A stretch of 64,000 bases of DNA from Fuerstiella sp041398845. GTDB lineage: Bacteria > Planctomycetota > Planctomycetia > Planctomycetales > Planctomycetaceae. The notes beneath the pieces were generated by a model that worked only from the letters and a program-made list of their open reading frames with translations, was not told the DNA's origin and ran no database searches. The stretch lies in the NCBI GenBank assembly GCA_041398845.1, contig JAWKTZ010000016.1:62001-126000 (forward strand). The letters are read 5' to 3'. A program made the translations under genes and the position numbers. Position 1 is the stretch's first letter. Each line of letters begins with the position of its first letter. Shown in pieces: positions 15,001 through 20,907 of the stretch.

Positions 15001-17807
15001 TTGACCAGATCGGTTCTGTTGTCGGACTTACCGGGGGCGGTGGATCGCTCCTGAACGAATACCGATACCTGCCGTTCGGCGAACTTCTCAGTTCCACAGA
15101 AACCGTCGCCAACCCGTTCCGGTTTGGTGGGCAGGCCGGTGTGATGAGCGAGGCGAATGGCCTGAACTTCATGCGGGCTCGGTTCTATTCGCCCGAGCAG
15201 GGACGATTTATTTCGTCCGACCCGGACGGTATCGTCGGCGGGCTCAATCTGTATGCGTACGTTCAGAACGATCCGATCAATTACACCGACCCCACTGGCC
15301 TGGGCAAAGGCAAAATCATTGGCTGGATCGTCGAACAAACCGCCAGTGGACGCTGGTTCCGCAAGAAGCCGCTGTACAACAACAAGCAGGTGCGGGAGGC
15401 GATTGACAATGGTGTGGATGTCAGTGTCCGCGACTCAAAGCACTTCGCCGGCAAGGGGCAGAAGTCAGAACTGCACAAGTCGAAACGAGGCGAGCAGCAG
15501 GTGCGGCATCGACACCCCAATCCGCGCACCGGCTCGCACATTCTCCAGCGCAGTATCGGAATTTCGGCCGTGCTGACTTTTACGCATCATGCCGAAGCGC
15601 ATGCGGCGGGCAACGTGCCCATTCAGGTCGCTGCGGAAGTGCTCGACTTCTTCAATCCGCTGGCACTGCCAAACGATATTCTGCATATCATCGACTCCAT
15701 CGGGGGACTGTTCCCGCACGATGACGGATCGACATCGATCGTCGCGCCCAGTGACCCCAATGACATTGTCGGGCCCGAAGGCTTCGGCGAAGAGCACTTC
15801 GTGACAGCCACCGAAACGTTCCCGTATACCGTCCGGTTTGAAAACATGGCCGAGGCTACGGCTCCGGCTCAGGAAGTGACCGTCCACCATCCGCTTGACT
15901 CAGATCTCGACCTGCGAACCTTCCGTTTCGGCAGCTTCGGCTGGGGCGGCTTCCTGTTCGAGATTCCTGGGGGAGTCCCGTTCCTGAACGAACGAGTGGA
16001 TTTGCGGGACGAATTCGGATTCTTCGTGGACGTCATTGCCAGTATCAACCCGGTCGAAGGCGTCGCGGAATGGATCATCCGAACCATCGATCCTGCGACG
16101 GGCGAACAACCCGTCGATCCGCTGATCGGATTTCTGCCGCCCAACGACGCAAACGGCATCGGCGACGGATTTGTTTCCTACAGTGTGCGAGCGGCACGAA
16201 CGGTTCAAACCGGCGATGTCATTGATGCTGTGGCAACAATTGTCTTCGATACCGAAGGTCCGATCGACACACCGCCCATCTTCAACACGATTGATGCGGG
16301 AATTCCCACAAGCAGCGTCGCTCCGCTGCCCGGCATCAGCAACCAGCCGGAGATTCTGCTCCAGTGGGGCGGAACAGATGACGAGGGTGGTTCTGCAATC
16401 GGCGGGTTTACAATCTGGGTCTCCGAGAATGGAGGACCGTTCCAGACCTTCCTTGAGAACACGGATCTCACCGAAGCCACGTTCACGGGGACGTCGGGGA
16501 ATTTCTATGCCTTCTACAGCACCGCCCGAGACAACGCCGGAAACGTCGAACCGCCACCAGTCATCCCGGATGCATCCATTCAGTTGGGTGGTGGCGACCT
16601 GACGCCGCCGACCAGTTCAGTCGATTCACTGCCTCAGCGGCAGACGAGTGCCAGCTTTACGGTGTCCGTCACGGGAACCGATCCCAATCCGGAAGGCACC
16701 GCATCCGGAGTGGACGCGTACGAAATCTATCTTGCGATCGACGGTGGTCCGTGGACTCTGTGGAACACCGTACCGGCGTCCGCTCCAACGGCAACATACA
16801 CGGGACAAAGCGACCAGACACTGGCGTTCTACAGCATTGCTATCGACGTTGCTGGTAACCGGGAACTCAAGTCGCCGCACATTGAGGCAAGCACCTATAT
16901 TCCGGATGTTGCTGAACCAGTCACGCAGGTTGATGCAGTCAACACGGCGGATGCCACGTTTGAGATCACCTTCAGCGGTTCGGATTCGGGCGGCAGCGGA
17001 CTTGCAACCTTTGACGTGTTTGTCAGCATCGATGGGGCAACGCCCGTCAATCTTGGCCAGTTCCCGGCCGGAACTCCCGATGGTGCCGGTGTCTACAGCG
17101 GATCAACCGTCTATCAGGCAATCTCTGATGGCAACTCGCACACGTATCAATTCTATACCGTCGGCGCCGATGGTGAAGGCAACCAGGAAGCGTCGCCCGC
17201 AGCCCCGAGTGACATTACGGTCACAGCGTCCTTTACGCCTCCGTCTGCACTGGAAGTGACCGGGTTTGATGTGCAACGTGGAGCAACTCAGCGGTCGTTC
17301 CTCAGATATCTCGATCTGGTCTTCAGCGAGGCCGCTCCAATCGCGGATCTGATCGCGTCGGTCGATGACCTAAACAGCGGAAATGATCGGATCGAGCTCG
17401 TCCGTTTCGAACTGGACGGGTCTGGCGCTGGTCAGGCCGTCAACCTTGCGGGCCTGGCTTCGGCAAACGGCAATCGGATGGAGATAGACTTCGGAGCCCA
17501 GGGAATCGGCGGAAATCGAAACTCCAACGTCGGTGATGGCTATTACGGCCTCAGACTGGACTTGGACAATAACGGTCTCGATGCGTCCGATCCCGTGCTG
17601 AACTTCTACCGAATTCTGGGTGATGCCAACGGGGATCGGACGGTGAACAGCGCGGATATTGGCTTCATTACTTCCGCCTTCGGCCAGACGGGAGCGAATC
17701 TGGACGGTGACGTCAACGGCGATGGCGCTGTCAACGCCCTCGACCGCCTGTGGGCGATTCGAGGTCAGGGACGCAGCCTGAATGCAGGCCTGCCTCTGGA
17801 TGACTAA
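3..17807 (+). CDS. Giant modular surface/secreted protein with CARDB repeats, RHS/YD core and C-terminal dockerin (5' end outside window)
   Basis: The frame is open through the left edge, so the true start lies upstream; a GTG at 48 is only the first possible start inside the window. At least 5,930 codons remain. Modules in order: Ig-like and pre-peptidase-like beta domains (3-8300), in which a unit beginning 'V(T/V)S(I/V)T' and holding 'SE(P/N)...' strands recurs near 330, 3560 and 5700; a beta-propeller-like insert (about 1240-1860); nine CARDB repeats (8320-11690) starting with 'DL(Q/V)V' and spaced about 370-400 bases; an RHS entry region (12840-13200); YD repeats of the 'YTYDxxG' type (13200-15100); the RHS core end 'NDPINYTDPTGL' (to 15300); a 140-residue tip; a 'DPNDIVGPEG' module (15750-16290); Ig-like domains; and two dockerin F-hand repeats, 'DANGDRTVN' and 'DVNGDGAVN' (17620-17800). 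Family knowledge suggests a cell-surface or exported protein. The ligand is unknown. No frameshift is seen in the whole frame. Confidence 0.93.
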   Translation, partial: ATFAVSAATPLDTELVNAYPATISIDFADAVLLTSVTGSDLMLTDPLGATTAAVGFSVVDSDTIDFDTSTLAAGDGAYTLSIAGGAVTSLSGRTVEAFTSTFVLDSTPPVVTSITADVDRNGGQVADFDEFDAGPINIAIDFSEPLDAGVLNNDDVTLIDSVTGAFFAPDSLTYNPSAVSPAPQLSIGYDFVPAGLYELRLLSHGGAFRDPAGNPLNGDGAGGDLVRTIFIDEAGATPIPTPLFPATAGPSLIYSTTVEGTFHGTGDVDSFTIDVDPGQSMTAIFRPVDPGLDGAIEVTGPASSSGTTDANGVDVPELVQTFGSGIGGTVTINVTSVAGAGRYEVDIVLNAHVEEEGLDNLIGTNDTALTAENIDVSAVSLGGGADRLGVLGRTGVGTIVSEVPIGFNDTNINAQPLGMVFDPATSEFLFVGQDGNLYSLSTTGFSSLIGPMDGSPKDLAIVGGTLYGVDRFSDDLRQIDPLTGATLSSQQLTTSLGAVNEAFSIATHPVTGELWALLGVDFVEVFQRVVATIDPATGIATIQAPYAEPFAAITFDDVGTLLGVTGGAGLPPESLYEINPVDGSASFIAALTPGGGGEALAFNPADSSLYRASGFRQRFDRLDISTVGDQTDNYSFTLAAGQTATIVVTSQGAPVELELLDATGTPLALGVQLNTNVDQVIADYVNTSGSPVTLVAQVSATGSPDDYSLVVTRDATFNLDPNNLPSNAQPIGATNQVLTELGGGVDVSGAIVTVPIFQSDGLGYNWDIQGNGSINDGTSDAYDGGFVNSGFNFFSEGSLEADGRELALGPRIDGDVEIVRKVYVSPNDGFARFLEIYTNTGVSTVARTVNINSNLGSDGGESILGTSSGDFVVDSSDRWSVSDDGSFGDPAVGFVVAGIGAPSVSPTTFTRSGDQVNYSFDLSLAPGETQILMSFGVQDFDGAAALARTAGLENPTASALAGMSVSELGQVVNFNLSSARYYSVDVVTAGTDLTVSTSTPGDHPLGQPENSADPRIQILDPAGVPLGSDDNSATDGRNALLTVPAAVAGRYLIVLESAGGAGPLMLNVSAASPGDLAAPSFEVVASSPLPGSTFSSLPQQFEVDLSGAVLISSLDANDLQITTPSGGSFSPGSVTLIDGNTLEFDLAGLAFEEGQYQVSMASGALIGVTGLPIQPFTSDFLLDLAPPKVVSVTANSQPLPPDGVFPAGGVTFQITFSENIQALAGPEDIVLQELTDNTVFEPDVFLLSGSTLTLEFSGLPEGPFELRLLSDGFLDLAGNLLDGNGDTFEGDDFVLNAFSDLDLQLLPVPVATLLPPQLLIYETSTTGFLHSGDVLDTLQLPVEGGQTASFLLQPLNASILAEIDLIDSSGVIAGPVAAGAPGAAVLLQSVGLPTSDTFGLGVSSLAGSGRFQVTAVLNAEFEEEGIISSAGSNDVPGSAQSLGSAAANLPIGDHFGVLGSFADFETDVYSVALTAGQYASIHFTGDPTAVLELLDAAGNALATGSTSVDADGAILDFLPSVSGPHFLRVTGGTAGTATSYHIGIARGGTFEFESNDQALQAQSIHNTGLVIGAVDEGISVSQTLNNPYFPNVLTYQFPRSTPVSGDVVMNLTVKADLSATSEFITFSGEGVLAQTLWQNDGFEDAIQSQSITIARADFNQLIADDGIATFVFTPSSAVNNFGTAHFLTVELEFPPDSDFFRFEANAGDALVIQSTTPGDGFGEPDNALDPTIELFFDAGTGVVSVATGVSTGDGRNESINYSVPSGASGTYFVQVSAVDSGSYTLEVAGYTGLLTTLGTVDSRPFDGEVANFFPTQLEIDFEVPVLLTSLDATDLFITPPGGSPQPVVGLSVIDGDTIGFDPGIVGPADGVYTISMPAGAVTSIDGRLFGGFASTFTLDATSPTVTSVTVNGTTVTGGETVANGPTTVEIQFSEPLNEVALGLEDVQLVSGATPFVASTFFYNPATFLLTLEFDDLPEATFTLTLDSDAAGFRDLQNNPLDGDPGVVGPDDFVVSWETDNQGLPYPSLVPVLPLGSLVFDPPVFVQLEPGDTDEFTVSLDAGQSLTATLSGAFSGFDGLIEVIDSTVYDTASSPAIGEPAVLQVAPVSAAGTYTIRVSSLTGTGQAELRLWLNTLLEVEPLTGVANDTAASAEQLDLPLPKAAFLPLLGNGERAAVQGHLDVSDSDFYGVNLAIGQSLSLSATDISGGGAPLSLSLFDPTGTTLLASGLPVDNVGTAIDGFVAQVAGNYVFRVEGPAGTDYSALVLRNSQFSLEPNDSISDAQPLVFVPDGSGGSTAQVLGGRQVSTLLIEPDGFSAGTDLTDAFPGVTLRVVGADGVTSTGAAVNSVTSSRASTGTRIFSNGGGTTFNSGSSWLRADFANPTAEVSIDVIGDDNIDPGILRAYDAAGNLLAEVIGSSVPAGTPQPLSISRTLPDIAYILAAGQGGETAHLDNLAAQGGQDVFTIELQAGDTLNLLTSTPFGGPLDPPNQFDPQITLIDPNSFIVGVDDNGAPDGNNAQLAFTATTSGVHVVRVDGGNVGAYTLHAQRTSVLTDPPPFVVSAAPPSGSGVGAPPTTLRLTLSEALRLDTIDASDLTLTGPGSPSVDSVTIIDARTLEFGITVPNIEGQFDYTLTSGSVSDLQNSGNVAYSGSFVIDQTGPFVAGSTPSVQASAPFNTFTFTFSEQIDPASVNLSDVAVAGPGGAVSVSSVVVNGADVTLFFPDQNTLGTYTVSIGPDLRDLSGNLMDNDKDGLQGEAIEDVQTVPLQLQSPDLTVNISTSPATAFFGDTINVAYTVTNIGLDPAAESWNDRIWLSVDSLLSTTADNTLLATVTGTSNLSAGNNYSRNESVVLPLNITSANGNFNIIVQTDALNQQPESLEGNNTDVSPISLTLPPLPDLIVSDISVPPSAFSGNDIIVSWTITNQGSGNFSGSFRDQLFLSTDMVFGGDPFYGNFDFTGTIPAGGSITRQQTISLPDTLEGNQWLIVRTDSQNTTFEGGTGEANNVTVDDVALNVTLRPFPNLQVTDVTVPPTAFSSQPVVIQWIVTNTGTGPTSTPSWTDRVWLSLDQTLDSTDTSLGTASNPSFLNPGDSYSNQAQFTLPQGIDGNFFFIVQADNSNRVFEFQAEGDNIRAGGPTDVTLTPPPDLQVTSVNAPTTAFSGQPATISWTVSNQGAGATLESFWRDRIYLSTDNVFDAGDTLLGTQNHVGALASSGSYTASRSVTLPIGISGNFYFFVQTDTFNEVFEHVFEGNNTAFDDPPTQVNLTPPPDLEVDLVDAPATGRAGTPLTITYSVTNFGATQTPNTAWNDRIYLSADNTLEPGTDLLLGTRRHFGALDSGDSYTSSPSFTLPNTLTGNYFVFVETDVDNEVFEIDFPAGNNVGLDPVAMSVQLLPADLVVTGSNAPATGVTGESVTVDWTVQNVGVGDTIVSNWTDRVYLSTDGVFSGDDLLLTSSNHNGLLNPGGQYSASATASLPASLDPGNYRIFIVTDQGNAVFEANNGNNVSAALPIVVTRKTADLQVTSVTVPASALSATDLPISWTVQNFGTTRTSSNSWFDNVYLSTDTTIDGGDLLLGSIRRSNALDGGQQYTASQNFRLPFDLAGDFYALVRTDSTNAVFETPFESNNDGGSSATVAVNVNPNPNPEETPLPADLVVTDVDAPTDALSGQDFSLSWTVRNDGLPTGNRNWIDSIYLSLDQFFDTTDVFIGAYTQTGGLATGASTTRTELLTVPRGLAGQFYVFVRTDSTQRILETDNANNTGFDPVPLAITLPPPTDLVVGSITVPSNGVPGQNATITYTIENQSVSSALGSWFDSIYISADDVWDINDSFFGRVRHVGNVAGGTSYTESLTAALPGVLPGDYHVIIRSDILNHIPESDEANNIGASLDQVSLDAEELLLEVPAEGNLGSGQSVFYRIDVPAGETLIIDLDSQSGFASNELYVSFDEMPSRSRFDFSHSAPFSPDQRVVVPATRGGTYYVLATSNSSPGGPAAYSIEARLLSLEILEVSPQQGSNLGEVTVALAGAQFAPNGVVQLVAPDTSTRDASVVRWKDSGTVWATFDLQGLAPDLYDVQIVQDGQSTLLEDAFTVNTGILGSVQATLSSPGALRPGQSGIVRVDYANVGQTDVVSPILVVSAVDAVLRPEGSDRFVGNTVELLAINDNGPAGILTPGATGSFFLTFAPTINGGRVDFSVEAINPSDVVIDWNAMKDDVKPDHLTQAAWDATFANFVVGMGSTVADYVAALSDNATHLSLLDNYVADVQSLLAFELAQAGNTLLGATPLSHAVDLVTPTPGLSLALTRVFPSTLADRFELGPLGYGWKHLWEISAQTSDLGNVMIHDVRAYRTFILEPDGSYRTLGGEQADLTLTGGRYRLQEADGTVIHFRADGQLDRMEDVNGTSVSAMYTGDLMTSLVHSNGNALTFTYDANDRITRIDESSGRSSVYTYDATGEHLLSVTTNDGTTQYTYDSGNGLQREHSLLSVTYPGGDQELYQYDALGRIVRESANGGIDALNYSYDSAAGITISDDQGGVSSLLINASGQIGQVVDPLNRGMLLRYDDENNLVQRVQPGNFVTNYEYDDRGNLIRQIDPIGNTVVQTYDSVLDRLLTVTSASGDTIRYEYDARGNTTAIFYPDGTSENAVFDGQGNLVSQTNRRNQTINFEYDSDGNLTRRVYPDSTEATFTYDSHGNRLTATDDLGTTTFAYDAADRVTGITYPGGRSLSYTYDAGGRRTSMTDHDGNVVNYTYDSLGRLTGLTDGLGAAMVSYTYDSLSQIVRSDQGNGSFTTYAYDLSGQLTRMTNHAADGSVNSDFQYSYDVLKRAATVTTLEGVTQYTYDPIGQLSSVTLPGGRFIQYTYDDDGNRISVDDNGVVTPYFANETDQYTGIGTATLTYDADGNLVSSVDGGNTTQYTYDFHSRLVGVTAPNGDTWNYQYDALGNRVASIHNGTRTEFLVDLNIEGALANVVGEYDGANNVIARYTHGLELVSRIDGSGAAAYYDFDQIGSVVGLTGGGGSLLNEYRYLPFGELLSSTETVANPFRFGGQAGVMSEANGLNFMRARFYSPEQGRFISSDPDGIVGGLNLYAYVQNDPINYTDPTGLGKGKIIGWIVEQTASGRWFRKKPLYNNKQVREAIDNGVDVSVRDSKHFAGKGQKSELHKSKRGEQQVRHRHPNPRTGSHILQRSIGISAVLTFTHHAEAHAAGNVPIQVAAEVLDFFNPLALPNDILHIIDSIGGLFPHDDGSTSIVAPSDPNDIVGPEGFGEEHFVTATETFPYTVRFENMAEATAPAQEVTVHHPLDSDLDLRTFRFGSFGWGGFLFEIPGGVPFLNERVDLRDEFGFFVDVIASINPVEGVAEWIIRTIDPATGEQPVDPLIGFLPPNDANGIGDGFVSYSVRAARTVQTGDVIDAVATIVFDTEGPIDTPPIFNTIDAGIPTSSVAPLPGISNQPEILLQWGGTDDEGGSAIGGFTIWVSENGGPFQTFLENTDLTEATFTGTSGNFYAFYSTARDNAGNVEPPPVIPDASIQLGGGDLTPPTSSVDSLPQRQTSASFTVSVTGTDPNPEGTASGVDAYEIYLAIDGGPWTLWNTVPASAPTATYTGQSDQTLAFYSIAIDVAGNRELKSPHIEASTYIPDVAEPVTQVDAVNTADATFEITFSGSDSGGSGLATFDVFVSIDGATPVNLGQFPAGTPDGAGVYSGSTVYQAISDGNSHTYQFYTVGADGEGNQEASPAAPSDITVTASFTPPSALEVTGFDVQRGATQRSFLRYLDLVFSEAAPIADLIASVDDLNSGNDRIELVRFELDGSGAGQAVNLAGLASANGNRMEIDFGAQGIGGNRNSNVGDGYYGLRLDLDNNGLDASDPVLNFYRILGDANGDRTVNSADIGFITSAFGQTGANLDGDVNGDGAVNALDRLWAIRGQGRSLNAGLPLDD

Positions 17808-17885
17808 AAGTCAGTTGAATTCAGCCACGCCGGGGTTAACATGGTTGATTCAGGTAGTTTTCGTAGTTTTTTGGGACAGATAGTT

Positions 17886-18569
17886 ATGAACCGGCCAACC
17901 TTGTGGCTCAGTCTCCTGATCGTCTTTTTCGCCCGAGCAGAAATCCTGCCGGGTGACGTGATTATTACCGTAGGCGATGCCACCGTGGTATCAGGCGGTA
18001 CTGCCTTTGTTGACGTGTTTGTCAGGCACGACGGAACCGGAAGCGACCAACTTGGGTTCTATTCTTTTCAGTCATTCTTGACCACAACTGGGCCAACGCT
18101 TTTGGATTTTGTACCAATCCAGCCAGACCCACAAGTATCTGATCCTGACTACGTGTTTTTCGGAGATAGCACCGGCCCGCCTGTCGGCAGCGGGTTCAAG
18201 TCGCCGCCGACCAATAATTTCTTCAACGCCTACTCGGCTGCTGATGCTAGTCTCACCGATGTGACGCTCCCGGCTACAGATGTTTTGTTAGCGAGAATGC
18301 AGGTTGCTGATTCCAATGTTTTAACACCTGTGCCGGGCGACACGTTTACAGTGACCTTCGATGATCTAACTGCCGCATTTGCAGACTCGACTCTCTCTTC
18401 CTTCCTTGGAATCAATTTGGCAGATTCTGATTTCACAGGAACGGTCACGATTGCATCCGCTGCAATTCCCGAGCCATCCGCATTTTCGCTGTTGCTGATC
18501 GGGTTGGTCGGTTTTGGAGTGCGGTCTCATCAGAAACATCGCCGGTCTGAGTCACCTTCGCGGTCCTGA
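17886..18569 (+). CDS. PEP-CTERM sorted exported protein, cohesin-like fold possible
   Basis: The protein begins with a Sec signal (MNRPTLWLSLLIVFFARA) and ends with a PEP-CTERM tail: 'IPEPSAFSLLLIGLVGFG' followed by a basic stretch 'RSHQKHRR'. This tail is the recognition signal for exosortase, which is not in the window. The mature part is about 190 residues of predicted beta structure with 'GDVIITVGDATVVSGG', a pattern common to planctomycete exported proteins resembling cohesin domains. I chose ATG 17886 because it puts the signal peptide at the N terminus; an in-frame ATG at 17841 would add 15 residues. It follows the dockerin protein by 78 bases on the same strand. A cohesin-like partner next to a dockerin would be functionally attractive, but the cohesin resemblance is only an impression. 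Confidence 0.85.
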   Translation: MNRPTLWLSLLIVFFARAEILPGDVIITVGDATVVSGGTAFVDVFVRHDGTGSDQLGFYSFQSFLTTTGPTLLDFVPIQPDPQVSDPDYVFFGDSTGPPVGSGFKSPPTNNFFNAYSAADASLTDVTLPATDVLLARMQVADSNVLTPVPGDTFTVTFDDLTAAFADSTLSSFLGINLADSDFTGTVTIASAAIPEPSAFSLLLIGLVGFGVRSHQKHRRSESPSRS

Positions 18570-18668
18570 CGGTCTGACGCGATGTATTGAAGAGTCGATT
18601 TCAGACTTCTCTGCCAGGAGATCGCCTCTGGAAACACAGTCTGAACATCAACTGGATAAACGCGGCTT

Positions 18669-19148
18669 ATGGATGTGTTGCGAGAATTCTTTGAACGCCA
18701 TTCGCTGCCGGCTGAGCCGCTTGTGCATGTGCGCAAAGCGAAGTTGATGCGCGACTGGTGGAATGCTTTTGCCGCTCCGCATAAGCAGCCTGGCCTGAAG
18801 TGGCCCGACATTTCCAACGATTCCCTGTGGGAGATCTTCAGTACCGGCTGCGTCCCGTGCTTCGAAGGCGAGGCGGCATGGGACGCGTTTTCTCAATTCG
18901 TTCCCGGAAGGCTGATCATTGTCCCGGACAGCCGATGTTCCATGTACGACTGTGACGCCACCGGCTGTGCTGATTTTTCAGCCCTGATTCAGGATCTGGA
19001 GAACTTCCTGGCAACAGAAGGAACGGACTGTCTGGATACCTATCTGATCGACATCGACTTCCGCTGGACCTGGGCCTTCACGCACGAAACATCATGGAGC
19101 CTGGGACCCTACTTTGCGACCGCAGAACATGAAACGCGGTCTCACTGA
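18669..19148 (+). CDS. Hypothetical 159-aa cytoplasmic protein
   Basis: I do not recognise this protein with confidence. It has no signal peptide or membrane segment. It is rich in Trp and aromatic residues (RDWWNAF, LKWPDI, FRWTWAF) and acidic overall, with a Cys cluster around 'CSMYDCDATGC'. The C-terminal 'WTWAFTHE' followed by 'LGPYF' resembles, from memory, small proteins of the DUF4275 kind. It lies downstream of the RHS giant protein and the PEP-CTERM gene on the same strand, so an immunity-like role can be imagined, but nothing in the sequence proves it. No clear Shine-Dalgarno precedes the ATG. The last seven bases overlap the convergent WD40 gene. Confidence 0.7.
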   Translation: MDVLREFFERHSLPAEPLVHVRKAKLMRDWWNAFAAPHKQPGLKWPDISNDSLWEIFSTGCVPCFEGEAAWDAFSQFVPGRLIIVPDSRCSMYDCDATGCADFSALIQDLENFLATEGTDCLDTYLIDIDFRWTWAFTHETSWSLGPYFATAEHETRSH

Positions 19149-20158
19149 ATCTGTCGGAGCAACTGACCGTTCTCACCGGCCACGATGAATGTCTTCTGTT
19201 CTGAATCCACCGCAACGGTATACAGGGCGCTGCGAACGAGGTTGAGGTTTTCGATCGGGGTGACCTGTTGAGACGATGTCCATGACCATGTTCGGAAATG
19301 ACCGTCTCCGCTGACAGCGCTCACCAGCAAGCGGTTGTTTGACTGTGCCGTGACGGCGACGCTGTACGTGGGATCTTTGCCTGCGGAAAGCGTCGTGAGC
19401 AGTTCACCGGACGTTGCGTTCCAGATTCTGACGGTGCCGTCCTGACTCGTGGACGCCAGTTGATCTGCGGAGTCTGAGAAGGCACAGCGATAGACATCAC
19501 TGGTGTGCCCGTTGAATTCAATGAACTCAGCCGTTGTGGTGTTCCAGAGTCGGATTGTCCGGTCGCTGCTGGAGGTGGCGATGGTTTTCCCGTCGGGCGA
19601 ATAGACGACACCGTAGACCTGACGACGATGTCCGGGCAGGTCACGAACACGCTGCAGTGTTCTGACGGTTCGAATCTGTACGCGGGTGTCGCCTCCATCG
19701 GTCGAGCCGCCGCCGGTTGCCAGAAACTGTCCGTCCGGAGAAAAATCCAGGCTGTAGACGGCGTCCTGATGAGCTTTCTCCTGTTGGACGATCCGGCCGG
19801 TCTGAGTGTCCCACAGCGTGACGTGTCCATCGCCGGTGCCGGTGGCAATCCGTGATCCATCAGGACTGAAGGCGGCCGTGTAGACGGCGGCATCGTGTAG
19901 GAATTCGTAAATGGTCTTCAGCGTGACGGCGTCGCGAAGCTGAGCGGTGTTGTCACCGGACGCGGTCACAACAAAGCGGTCATCTGCGGAATACCGCACT
20001 TCATAGACGTATTCGGCATGTCCGGCGAACTCTTTAAAGCGACGCTGGCCTTCGGCGAGCGTCCCCGGATCATCACTCGCGACAGGATTCAGCCATACAC
20101 CGAAGTGCAGCAGCGCGACGAACGCCAGCAGGCCTGAAGCAACCGACCGGCCCGTCAT
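19142..20158 (-). CDS. Secreted WD40-repeat beta-propeller protein
   Basis: The 338-residue protein has an N-terminal signal peptide (about residues 1-28, ending near 'NPVAS') and then about seven WD40 blades that fill the rest of the chain. Typical blade ends are 'VTLWDTQTG', 'IRLWNTTTA' and 'VRIWNATSG', and blade starts are 'GHRRQVYGVVYSPDG' and 'GHTSDVYRCAFS'. There is no extra catalytic domain, so it is probably a periplasmic or surface protein-interaction scaffold. Its ATG overlaps the stop of the preceding YdjY-like gene by ATGA, so the two are very likely translated together. The last blades ('TYSVAVTAQSNNR', 'LYTVAVDSEQK') are more divergent than the central ones. The partner is unknown. 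Confidence 0.9.
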   Translation of the reverse strand: MTGRSVASGLLAFVALLHFGVWLNPVASDDPGTLAEGQRRFKEFAGHAEYVYEVRYSADDRFVVTASGDNTAQLRDAVTLKTIYEFLHDAAVYTAAFSPDGSRIATGTGDGHVTLWDTQTGRIVQQEKAHQDAVYSLDFSPDGQFLATGGGSTDGGDTRVQIRTVRTLQRVRDLPGHRRQVYGVVYSPDGKTIATSSSDRTIRLWNTTTAEFIEFNGHTSDVYRCAFSDSADQLASTSQDGTVRIWNATSGELLTTLSAGKDPTYSVAVTAQSNNRLLVSAVSGDGHFRTWSWTSSQQVTPIENLNLVRSALYTVAVDSEQKTFIVAGENGQLLRQIQ

Positions 20159-20907
20159 CGTGACGCAATCGCTCGAATGCGAATATAGACCAGACTTCCG
20201 ACGGGTGGAGCCTTCGACATGTCAAATCGCACCTGCGGCTTGGGGTCGTAGATGGGAAAGCGGTTGTCGGCGATGATGCCGCCGGGACAATCGCAGGGAC
20301 AGGCGATGCAGCCCGTTCCCGACTTGTGAATGGCTCCACTGCCGTGAAACACAAAATGCGGAGTCCATGGTTTTTCAATTCGCCTGTCGCCAACCTCAAT
20401 TGCTTCCACGGCAAAATCCTGATAGGCCTTTTCAGCCCATTCTCCGTCTTCACCTTTCCAGAAAACGGACAGCACCACCGGATCGCCCTGCAGATAATCT
20501 TCGGCAACGGTTTTCTCCGACAGGCCGCTGCGTTTGCGGCCTTCCTGAATGCTGTAATGCACCAGCGGTCGGCAGCCCAGTTTCGTCAGGCCGTCAAAGA
20601 CTTCTTCTGTGGGCACGTCGACAAGAAAGACAAAGTACGCCGCCATCTTGGCATCACCACCGGCAGCGGTGGCGCAGCCGGCGAACGCCTGAACTCGTTC
20701 ACCAAACTCATTGATGCAGGGCTTGCCTTCAGGAAATTGAACCGTGGCCGAAAGAATGACTTCGCTGCGCACCGTGTCGACAACGATGGTGCCCGGTTTC
20801 GGAAGTTCTGAAGCTGGAGCATCCTCAGCGCAGGCGACGCCTGCCACACTGACAATCACCGTCAACGCAATGCAGAACTGAATCACAGTGAGACGCCTGA
20901 GAACCAT
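20155..20907 (-). CDS. Secreted YdjY-like domain protein with C-terminal Cys cluster
   Basis: From ATG 20907 the protein is 250 residues, with a Sec signal (MVLRRLTVIQFCIALTVIV, cleavage near 'ACAED') and a good ribosome site, GGAGAAAGCAAC. A longer frame begins at 20991 but would bury the signal peptide. The mature part starts 'VDTVRSEVILSATVQFPEGKP' and continues with 'VFDGLTKLGCRP', a layout like the YdjY domain found in many planctomycete exported proteins; this family call is by pattern only. A Cys-rich loop 'CIACPCDCPGG' near the C terminus might bind metal or form disulfides. The stop overlaps the start of the WD40 gene, giving a two-gene operon. Its biochemical role is not known. Confidence 0.8.
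   Translation of the reverse strand: MVLRRLTVIQFCIALTVIVSVAGVACAEDAPASELPKPGTIVVDTVRSEVILSATVQFPEGKPCINEFGERVQAFAGCATAAGGDAKMAAYFVFLVDVPTEEVFDGLTKLGCRPLVHYSIQEGRKRSGLSEKTVAEDYLQGDPVVLSVFWKGEDGEWAEKAYQDFAVEAIEVGDRRIEKPWTPHFVFHGSGAIHKSGTGCIACPCDCPGGIIADNRFPIYDPKPQVRFDMSKAPPVGSLVYIRIRAIASR

Noticed and set aside
14379..15338. Long minus-strand frame of 319 codons
   Set aside because: It lies antisense to the YD repeats of the giant gene; its composition is explained by the repeated codons of the sense frame.
15298..15740. Naming the RHS tip as a specific nuclease toxin
   Set aside because: His and basic residues are suggestive, but no complete catalytic motif of a known toxin family could be recognised.
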